NCBI GenBank assembly: GCA_027028665.1
Contig: JALVIU010000111.1
Span: 1-14,980 of the forward strand
Source of the DNA: Candidatus Atribacteria bacterium
GTDB lineage: Bacteria; Atribacterota; JALVIU01
DNA length: 14,980 nt
Reading direction: 5' to 3'
Part shown: positions 8,380 through 14,667 of the stretch, piece after piece
Numbering within the stretch: the stretch's first letter is position 1
Layout: each line of letters begins with the position of its first letter
Position numbers and translations under genes: made by a program
The notes under the pieces: model-generated
What the model saw: the letters and a program-made list of their open reading frames with translations, nothing else
What the model was told of the DNA's origin: nothing
Database searches by the model: none

Positions 8380-10631
8380 AGCTCTATAAAAGACCTCTTT
8401 TATTCTTTGCCCTCTTTTATCTTTTAGGAATTTTATATGCAATTATCTATTGGTCACATTTATTTTTCTTATTTACAATTCTTCTTTTCATCCTTTTTGT
8501 TACATTATTTATCCTAATAAAGTCGAAAAAATCGGTACTATTAGCCCTCCTTCTACTTGGAATAGGATTTCTAAACTTCTCCTTTCATGGTTATTTTTTA
8601 CCCTCTAAGATTACATATTTCAATTATAAAGTACTTACCCTTGAAGGTAAGGTATTGGCCCTTAAAAAGAGTGAATCCTTTTCTTCCTTTATACTAAAAG
8701 GTTTTCCCTCTATCCATGTATACACAAAGGGTCCTATTAACATAAATGAGGGGGATAGTGTAAAGGTCTTATATATTAAAGTCCATCCCATATCTGAGAA
8801 GAACTATCCCCAATATCTGAGAAACTATTATAAGAGGATGGGGGTCTATCTTTATGGATGGGTGGATGGAGGGAATATAAAAGTCCTTGGGTATAAACAC
8901 CCATTTTCTCTATATATCCACCGTTTGAGAAGAAGGATAAAAGGTGTATTTACCAGTGTCCCTATAATAGGGGCATTTGTATTGGGTAAGGAGATGGATA
9001 TTTCACAGGACATACGGGACTTGTTTGCCCGATTAGGCATTGTTCATCTCTTTGCCGTATCCGGTCTTCACTTTGGCCTTATATTTTTGTTTCTTGTCTT
9101 TTTAGGAGGCCTTTTCTGGGATAGAAGGAGGTCATCTATTATATCTTTTGTTATTCTTACATTTTATCTTTTTATTGTAGGAACACACCCTTCTGTAGTA
9201 AGAGCATATATAATGATAAGTACATATGTATTTGCTATATTTTTCTATAGGAGATATGATTTTTTACAGGCCCTCTCCCTGGCCTTGATTATTATACTCC
9301 TTATTAACCCATTGGAGATTGAAGACCCGGGATTTTTACTTTCATTTTCCTCTGTTTTGGCAATATATCTATTTGATAAAGTAGTGGATAGGGAGTTGAT
9401 TATATACCCCTTTTATTTATTGTTTCTTACTCTTTGGCTCTGGATCTTTAATTTTCCTATAGTTGTGAATTTCTTTCATAGGGTACCCCTTTTCTCTATA
9501 CTATTTTCTCCTCTCCTTACACTCCTTGCATCCCTTTTTGTGATATATGCATTTTTCATCTCTCTGGTATCCCTTGTACACCCTATTACTGCCATTTCCC
9601 TTTTATCCCTTATAAAACCCTTCATAGGATACTATAAACAGATCATGTACTTTATAGACCGTATTCCCCTTTCTTCTTATATATTCCCCCATATTCCCTT
9701 TTTCCTTATATTCATATGGTATGCCTTGATTTTTCTTATTCTTTATCTTTTGAAAAAGGGTTCCTGGCAAAAGATTCTTTTTGTCTCCTTATCTCTTGTC
9801 TTTCTTATACTTTTGTATAATCTATTTCCCCATCCATTAAATATGGATTTTATATATGTAGGTGAAGGTGATAGCATATTTATTCACCCTCCTGGAGGGG
9901 CGAACATCCTTGTGGATGTAGGCTCACAAAAGGGTGGAGATTATGTGGCATCTTTTCTTAAAAGAAGAGGTGTGAATAGGATCGATTTTCTGTTTTTGAC
10001 ACACCCTGATATTGACCACTGGGGTGGGGTGGAAGACCTATTGGATACATTTGATATAGGAGAGGTATTTATAAATGGCCAAAAAACAGATGATGAGGGA
10101 TACAATCTACTTCTTCTTAATCTTAGAGAAATAGGTGTTCCGGTAAGGTCTGTCTCTGTTGGGGATAAAATATACATAGGAGATAGCCTGATATTTTCCA
10201 TATTAAACCCCCCTTCTTATAGGTATTTTGAAAAGGATAACAATAATTCCATTGTTATTGGCCTAAGATACGGCAACTCTTCTGCTGTCTTGACAGGGGA
10301 TCTTGAGGCAAAAGGGGAGAGGTATCTAATTGACCATCACCTTCTTTCTCACTATGATATACTTAAGGTGGCACACCATGGGAGTAAAAGCTCTACTACC
10401 CCCTCTTTTTTAGATGCTATAACACCATATTGTGCAGTTATATCTGTTGGGAAAAATAGATATAGACATCCATCAAAAAAGGTTGTAAAATTAATACCAC
10501 AAAAGGGCGTTGATCTTTACAGAACAGACATAGATGGGGATATAGAGTGTCTTACATATGGGCATAGATGGAAGATATTTACAAAAAGAACAAAAAAGAG
10601 GAGGATTTATGGATTATCAGAGGGCTATTAG
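8343..10631 (+). CDS. comEC: ComEC/Rec2 DNA-uptake channel, non-canonical start
   Basis: Multi-pass inner-membrane channel that passes single-stranded DNA into the cytosol. The first ATG/GTG/TTG in frame is TTG 8655, but the same frame is open without a stop from 8340. There it encodes ELYKRPLLFFALFYLLGI and further hydrophobic segments, the typical ComEC N-terminal helices (DUF4131 region). I therefore extend the gene to ATT 8343 (762 residues, with GGTGAT upstream). ATA 8376, overlapping the comEA stop, would give 751. The competence domain contains LFAVSGLHFGLIF and many membrane helices. A metallo-beta-lactamase-like domain follows, with GDS, LLVDVG-like, LTHPDIDHWGG and VAHHGSKSST motifs. 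Its metal-binding residues are largely kept, consistent with a possible nuclease role proposed for the family. It overlaps holA by 23 bases. Confidence 0.92.
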   Translation: MRRYKELSKFTIELYKRPLLFFALFYLLGILYAIIYWSHLFFLFTILLFILFVTLFILIKSKKSVLLALLLLGIGFLNFSFHGYFLPSKITYFNYKVLTLEGKVLALKKSESFSSFILKGFPSIHVYTKGPININEGDSVKVLYIKVHPISEKNYPQYLRNYYKRMGVYLYGWVDGGNIKVLGYKHPFSLYIHRLRRRIKGVFTSVPIIGAFVLGKEMDISQDIRDLFARLGIVHLFAVSGLHFGLIFLFLVFLGGLFWDRRRSSIISFVILTFYLFIVGTHPSVVRAYIMISTYVFAIFFYRRYDFLQALSLALIIILLINPLEIEDPGFLLSFSSVLAIYLFDKVVDRELIIYPFYLLFLTLWLWIFNFPIVVNFFHRVPLFSILFSPLLTLLASLFVIYAFFISLVSLVHPITAISLLSLIKPFIGYYKQIMYFIDRIPLSSYIFPHIPFFLIFIWYALIFLILYLLKKGSWQKILFVSLSLVFLILLYNLFPHPLNMDFIYVGEGDSIFIHPPGGANILVDVGSQKGGDYVASFLKRRGVNRIDFLFLTHPDIDHWGGVEDLLDTFDIGEVFINGQKTDDEGYNLLLLNLREIGVPVRSVSVGDKIYIGDSLIFSILNPPSYRYFEKDNNNSIVIGLRYGNSSAVLTGDLEAKGERYLIDHHLLSHYDILKVAHHGSKSSTTPSFLDAITPYCAVISVGKNRYRHPSKKVVKLIPQKGVDLYRTDIDGDIECLTYGHRWKIFTKRTKKRRIYGLSEGY
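10598..10605 (+). promoter_or_regulatory. Ribosome binding site deciding the holA start
   Basis: GAGGAGGA lies just before ATG 10609. An upstream in-frame ATG at 10558 would add 17 residues of unrelated, highly charged sequence and has no such site, so 10609 is preferred. Confidence 0.7.
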
Positions 10632-11607
10632 TTACTTGAGAAAGGGGAAGATCCTTCCCTTATATATCTTAATAGGTAATGAGTTTTTACTCAAGGAACA
10701 TTTTATAGATATCCTTTCTAAGGTGATACTTAAAGATAATATATCACCTCTGAACTATAAAGTGGTGTATGGTTCTGATTTTGAGCCATCTTTGTTTTCT
10801 ATGTTTTTAAAGACAGGTTCTTTATTTGGTGGAAAAAAGCTCTTTGTACTTAAAAATTACTCAGAGATGAAGCCAGCTCATAGAAAGGTATTTTTGAAAT
10901 TTTTAGAAGAATTTATAAATAAGAATGTAAAGAATATACTTGTTATTACAGATACAGAAATGAGTAAGGGCCCTATTTTAGATATAGGTAAGAAAAAAGG
11001 ACTTGTTATAGAGTTTGATATACCTAACTTTGAAACCCTTGTAAGTTGGGTGAGAAGTGGCATAGAGACAAAGGGAAAGAGGATAGATGAGGATGCTATC
11101 TACCTTCTTCTTGCACACAGGAATAATGAGCTTTTGAGTATAAAAAATGAGATAGACAAGCTCATTATTTATGCAGGTGATGAAGATGTAATAACTGTTG
11201 GGATGGTGAAGGCTCTATTAGGGCTTAGAAAAGGGGTAACCATTTTCGATCTTATATCTGCCATAAGAGAAAGAGATGGCATAGGCGCACTCTTTATCCT
11301 TCGAGAGCTTATGTATGAGGAGCCTATACAAAAGATAGTATACTCTATAGAAAATGAGATAAAAAAGATGATAACAATAAAAATACTTATGGGAAAAGGA
11401 GCAGACTATAATACTATAAAACAAAAGATGGGGCTATCTACTCATGTACTAAACGAGATAATAGCCCATCTTCCACAGTTTTCTAAAGAAGAGCTTATAT
11501 ATTTTTTAAAATTAATATATAAAACCCATTTATCCTCGAGAGAAAATTATACATTAAGTACAGTAATTGCTGAAAATTTAATAAAAGAGATTACGCAGTC
11601 TCAGTAG
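10609..11607 (+). CDS. holA: DNA polymerase III delta subunit
   Basis: Clamp-loader subunit that opens the sliding clamp during chromosome replication. From ATG 10609 it has 332 residues, normal for HolA. Visible family features are the N-terminal PLYILIGNEFLLKEHF (residues 17-32), the FGGKKLFVLKNYSEM strand and turn, and a central Lys/Arg-rich AAA-like region without a functional Walker A motif, as expected for delta. The C-terminal collar helices contain VTIFDLISAIRERDG and a conserved-looking FSKEELIYFLKLIYKTH stretch. Its start overlaps the end of comEC by 23 bases and its last 17 bases overlap the end of rpsT on the other strand. The comEC-holA-rpsT order is the one seen in Bacillus, where holA was yqeN. 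Confidence 0.9.
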   Translation: MDYQRAISYLRKGKILPLYILIGNEFLLKEHFIDILSKVILKDNISPLNYKVVYGSDFEPSLFSMFLKTGSLFGGKKLFVLKNYSEMKPAHRKVFLKFLEEFINKNVKNILVITDTEMSKGPILDIGKKKGLVIEFDIPNFETLVSWVRSGIETKGKRIDEDAIYLLLAHRNNELLSIKNEIDKLIIYAGDEDVITVGMVKALLGLRKGVTIFDLISAIRERDGIGALFILRELMYEEPIQKIVYSIENEIKKMITIKILMGKGADYNTIKQKMGLSTHVLNEIIAHLPQFSKEELIYFLKLIYKTHLSSRENYTLSTVIAENLIKEITQSQ

Positions 11608-11911
11608 CTACCTGAACCTCTTTGGAGGCATTGGCTTCTTTAGATTCTTTAAATGCCGCATTGAACCTCTTCATAAGTCTTGACTTCTTTCTTGCTGCCT
11701 CATTTCTATGCCATATACCCTTAGTTACTGCTTTATCCATTTCCTTTAATGTAATAAGTAAATTTTTTTCTGCCCTTTCTTTGTCTTTTTCTTCGATTGC
11801 TATCCATACTTTTTTTCTAAATGTCTTTATTCTACTTTCTACAGATTTATTTCTAACCCTTCTTTTAGCCGCCTGCTTTATTGCCTTAATTACCGATCTT
11901 TTATTAGCCAA
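11591..11911 (-). CDS. rpsT: 30S ribosomal protein S20
   Basis: Primary 16S rRNA-binding protein of the small subunit. The N-terminus MANKRSVIKAIKQAAKRRVRN, the central Lys/Arg-rich helices and WHRNEAARKKSRLMKRFN are classical S20. The start codon is TTG (bases 11911-11909 read on the minus strand); no ATG fits the conserved N-terminus. AGGAAAGGGG at 11921-11930 is the likely ribosome site. At 106 residues it is about 20 longer than the 87-residue E. coli protein. The extra part is an acidic, Ala/Glu-rich tail whose last codons overlap the end of holA. It lies 47 bases downstream of the tRNA-Leu on the same strand with no clear promoter between them, so co-transcription is likely. Confidence 0.96.
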   Translation of the reverse strand: MANKRSVIKAIKQAAKRRVRNKSVESRIKTFRKKVWIAIEEKDKERAEKNLLITLKEMDKAVTKGIWHRNEAARKKSRLMKRFNAAFKESKEANASKEVQVATETA

Positions 11912-11958
11912 TTTCTTCTACCCCTTTCCTTTATGTTTTTTGTTTATATAAATAAAAA

Positions 11959-12043
11959 TGCCGAAGGCCGGAGTCGAACCGGCACGGGCTCAACGCCCGC
12001 TGGATTTTGAGTCCAGTGCGTCTGCCAATTTCGCCACTTCGGC
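11959..12043 (-). tRNA. tRNA-Leu, anticodon CAA
   Basis: Read on the minus strand, GCCGAAG pairs with CTTCGGC to form the acceptor stem, with discriminator A at 11959. A GCG/CGC D stem with a GG-containing loop is present. The anticodon stem CTGGA/TCCAG encloses the loop CTCAAAA with anticodon CAA. A long variable arm (GGGC-GCCC stem), the hallmark of class II tRNAs, comes next, and the T arm is GCCGG-TTCGACT-CCGGC. Together these fit tRNA-Leu reading UUG. The 3' CCA is not encoded; TTT follows the discriminator base. Confidence 0.96.
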
Positions 12044-12061
12044 ATTAATTTTAGCATATAA

Positions 12062-12090
12062 ATTATACGCAATTTATTATATTTTGTCAA
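12062..12090 (-). promoter_or_regulatory. Consensus promoter for tRNA-Leu (and probably rpsT)
   Basis: On the minus strand TTGACA (12090-12085) and TATAAT (12067-12062) are both perfect consensus boxes separated by exactly 17 bases. The expected start near 12055 leaves a leader of about a dozen bases before the tRNA. This is the strongest promoter-like match I found in the window and it sits just downstream of the cyclase gene stop. Confidence 0.85.
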
Positions 12091-12108
12091 TAGGTATATC
12101 AAGCATTT

Positions 12109-13221
12109 TTAAATCCCTTTTAGGAAAGTTTCTTTTTCTTCTTTATGGTATGCAACTACACAGTTCTTTCCCATATTTTTCCCCTTATATAATGCGATAT
12201 CAGCCATTTTAATATAATCTTCAATGTCAAGAGACGAATCTGTATACTCTACTACCCCTAACGTAATAGTATAATATATTTCTTTTTGTTCGCAAAAGGC
12301 AGGATTTTGTATAATATTTTCTCTCAATCTCTCTGCAATTATTGTAGCTTCTTTTAGACGTGTTTTCGGGAGGAGTATAAGAAACTCTTCCCCACCCCAC
12401 CTTGCAGCTATGTCATATTTTCTTAATACAAATTGCATAATGGCTGAAATTCTTTTAAGTACAATATCTCCACACTTATGTCCATAGGTGTCATTTATTT
12501 TTTTAAAGTTATCTATATCGCCTAATATAAGGGAAAAGGGTTCACTATTTCTTCTTGCTCTTTCTATCTCTGATTCTATTTTTTCAAATATATCTCTTCT
12601 ATTGGAAAGGCCTGTAAGAGAATCCTTTCTTGATAGATATTCCAGTTTTTTATTTACTTTTGAGAGTTCTTTATTATATAACTCAAGCTCCCTCTTTATT
12701 TTACTGTGACTTGAAAGAAGGGATGAAAGTAGAAATACAGTAAATAATCCTAATGTCATTGCTCCAAATACATTGTTTGAGAGGGCCCGATATGAATCGC
12801 CAGAATTTGCAATTTCTGGATAGTGGAGCTCCAGCATAAAAAATACCATTAACGTAAGAAAAGATATCGTAATTAATATAGTTTTTACCCATTTGTCAAG
12901 CAAAATTGTAGTAAGTGTTATATACCCCAAGAAATAAAATGTCACGGTTTCTCGTATGCCTCCATCATATTTCCAAAATATAGGCATAAATAATAAAAGT
13001 GATCCAAAAGCTATAAACTTAGATATATTATATAGGTCTTTTTTGAAGTAGATGAAGAGAGAAAGTAATAAAATTATTGTTAAAATTAGAGAAGATATGG
13101 TGATTATAGACTCTGCTTTAATAAGTATATTAATTATGGTACTTATTGAGAATACCCCTGTACTTATTATAATGCTCGCTCCATATATACTTTTTTTAAT
13201 CTCTTTATTATTTTTATTCAT
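12109..13221 (-). CDS. Membrane-bound diguanylate cyclase (GGDEF domain)
   Basis: Makes the second messenger cyclic di-GMP from two GTP. The first 170 of 370 residues contain about six membrane helices with short loops. I cannot assign them to a named sensor domain. A charged coiled coil (about 171-197) leads into the GGDEF domain, beginning at SRKDSLTGLSNRR (198-209). The domain carries DIDNFKKINDTYGH (235-248) and the active-site signature RWGGEEF, with GGEEF at 276-280. The inhibitory site RxxD is intact as RKYD (267-270), exactly five residues before GGEEF, so product feedback inhibition is expected. No EAL domain is present. The start ATG overlaps the end of sfsA by eight bases, so it is the last gene of a coupled four-gene operon. 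Confidence 0.95.
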   Translation of the reverse strand: MNKNNKEIKKSIYGASIIISTGVFSISTIINILIKAESIITISSLILTIILLLSLFIYFKKDLYNISKFIAFGSLLLFMPIFWKYDGGIRETVTFYFLGYITLTTILLDKWVKTILITISFLTLMVFFMLELHYPEIANSGDSYRALSNNVFGAMTLGLFTVFLLSSLLSSHSKIKRELELYNKELSKVNKKLEYLSRKDSLTGLSNRRDIFEKIESEIERARRNSEPFSLILGDIDNFKKINDTYGHKCGDIVLKRISAIMQFVLRKYDIAARWGGEEFLILLPKTRLKEATIIAERLRENIIQNPAFCEQKEIYYTITLGVVEYTDSSLDIEDYIKMADIALYKGKNMGKNCVVAYHKEEKETFLKGI

Positions 13222-13933
13222 CGATACAAATATCTAACACTCCTTTAAAATATAGATGCTCATTTTTTAAAAAAAGTAAAATAGGATATGTTTCTACTCC
13301 AAATTTTATTGATTCAAGAAATAATGCGTAAAATTCAGGATCCAGATCTTTATTTATAGAGAAGCATCTACTATTTGGCCTTAAAACCAAAAATAGAAGG
13401 ATTCCTCTTTTTCCTGTTTTCTTCAGATTTGTAAGATTTTTAAGGTGTTTTTGTCCCCTTTTAGTAGGAGCATCTGGAAATAAAGCAATACCATTTTTTT
13501 CTAAAGTACACCCTTTTACCTCTACCCAAATCTCTTCTTTTTTTGTCTGGATTAGAAAATCTAATCTATCTTTTCCTATTCTTGGTTCAGGTTTTATAGT
13601 CTTTAAGTTTTTAATATTATCTATAAGACTCTTTTTAAAGAGTATCTTTGCTATCTTATTATGATATCCTGAATTTGTAAGGACTTCTTCCCCTTTATAT
13701 ACTGTACTTACTATATCCCATTTTGTTTTTCTATGCGGATCGTCCTTTTTCGTAAGAAATACTTTATTTCCAGGGTAAAGTAGATCTTTTAATCTTCCTG
13801 AATCATGAATATGTACGAAGACATTTTTTTCTTTATATGGAGATACTATATCTACTATACCAAGGAATCTATTTTCCCTTTTTACGAAGATACCTTCTGC
13901 ATCTTTTGGAATTTGAAGGATGAGGGGGTTCAT
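13214..13933 (-). CDS. sfsA: SfsA family protein (sugar fermentation stimulation protein)
   Basis: SfsA was named for stimulating maltose use in E. coli. The family binds DNA and has an OB-fold N-terminus followed by a PD-(D/E)xK nuclease-like C-terminus; its physiological role is not settled. The 239 residues show FVKRENRFLGIVDI (16-29), HIHDSGRLKDLLYPG (41-55, a variant of the usual Asn-Thr-Gly-Arg motif), DRLDF (122-126), EVKGCTL (138-144) and FPDAPTKRGQKHL (152-164). D125, E138 and K140 are the likely nuclease-type triad and are all kept. Its ATG shares ATGA with the pxpA stop (four-base overlap), so translation is probably coupled. Confidence 0.95.
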   Translation of the reverse strand: MNPLILQIPKDAEGIFVKRENRFLGIVDIVSPYKEKNVFVHIHDSGRLKDLLYPGNKVFLTKKDDPHRKTKWDIVSTVYKGEEVLTNSGYHNKIAKILFKKSLIDNIKNLKTIKPEPRIGKDRLDFLIQTKKEEIWVEVKGCTLEKNGIALFPDAPTKRGQKHLKNLTNLKKTGKRGILLFLVLRPNSRCFSINKDLDPEFYALFLESIKFGVETYPILLFLKNEHLYFKGVLDICIDE

Positions 13934-14667
13934 ATATTTAATTTTTCTTTTATTTTCTTTGCAGAGGCCACCGCATTTTTTGTATCACCATGTATACATA
14001 TAGTATCAAATGAAATGGGAATAACCTTACCTGTAATAGTCCTTATCTTTTTTTCTCTTGCCATAAATGCTACTCTTTCTGCGATTATATTAGGGTCATC
14101 TATTACTGCATTTTCCTTTTTTCTTGGGATAAGTGTACCATCATCTTTGTAATTTCTGTCTGCAAATATCTCTTCTTTTACATTAAGCCCCATTTTTCTC
14201 CATATTTCTATGGCATTACTTTTGGCAAGACCAAAGAGGGGTAGGTCTTTATCGAATAAAAGTATTGCTTCACCTACTGCCTCTGCCACCTCTCTATTCT
14301 TTACAGCATCATTGTAAAGTGCGCCATGGGGTTTTACATGGGAAAGATGCATGTTTTCTACTTTAAGAAAACCTGAGAGTGCTCCGAGCTGGTATATTAT
14401 AAAGTTTATAAGTTCTTCTTTTTTCATTTTTATACTTCTTCTACCAAAACCCTGAAGGTCAGGATAAGAGGGGTGTGCTCCTACCTTTACACCATATTTT
14501 TTAGCATATATTATCGTTTTTCTTATTACATTTGGATCCCCTGCGTGAAGTCCACATGCCACATTTATGGATGTAACATATTTTATAAGTTCTTCATCAT
14601 TACCTAACTTATAATTTCCAAAACTCTCACCCATATCAGCATTTATATCTATTTTATGCATTTTCAT
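13930..14667 (-). CDS. pxpA: 5-oxoprolinase subunit A (LamB/YcsF family)
   Basis: Subunit A of the bacterial three-part 5-oxoprolinase, which with PxpB and PxpC converts 5-oxoproline to glutamate using ATP. The 245 residues match the usual length and show the family motifs in order: DINADMGESFGNY (7-19), ACGLHAGDP (37-45), GAHPSYPDLQGFGRR (62-76), HVKPHGALYN (109-118), FADRNYKDDGTLIPR (about 168-182) and ICIHGDT near the C-terminus. ATG 14667 has AGAGGAAG a few bases upstream; ATG 14661 is a possible alternative. It overlaps the upstream regulator gene by 14 bases. No pxpB or pxpC lies in the window, so complete oxoprolinase activity cannot be inferred here. Confidence 0.95.
   Translation of the reverse strand: MKMHKIDINADMGESFGNYKLGNDEELIKYVTSINVACGLHAGDPNVIRKTIIYAKKYGVKVGAHPSYPDLQGFGRRSIKMKKEELINFIIYQLGALSGFLKVENMHLSHVKPHGALYNDAVKNREVAEAVGEAILLFDKDLPLFGLAKSNAIEIWRKMGLNVKEEIFADRNYKDDGTLIPRKKENAVIDDPNIIAERVAFMAREKKIRTITGKVIPISFDTICIHGDTKNAVASAKKIKEKLNI

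Noticed and set aside
8340-8380. Classic programmed -1 frameshift between comEA and comEC
   Set aside because: No X-XXY-YYZ heptamer is present in the overlap, only a weak A-AAG. I kept it as an alternative inside the comEC finding and not as a feature.
10558-10608. Upstream in-frame ATG for holA
   Set aside because: It adds a charged stretch not typical of HolA and lacks a ribosome site, while GAGGAGGA precedes ATG 10609.
8655-10631. Taking TTG 8655 as the true comEC start
   Set aside because: It would discard over 90 in-frame codons encoding the family's N-terminal membrane helices and leave a 275-base gap in an otherwise gap-free run.
11622-11951. Plus-strand ORF opposite rpsT
   Set aside because: It is the mirror of a clear S20 gene. 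Its hydrophobic composition comes from the complement of Lys/Arg codons.
11958-12212. Plus-strand ORF across the tRNA
   Set aside because: It runs through the complement of tRNA-Leu, the promoter and the end of the cyclase gene, and has no protein-like character.
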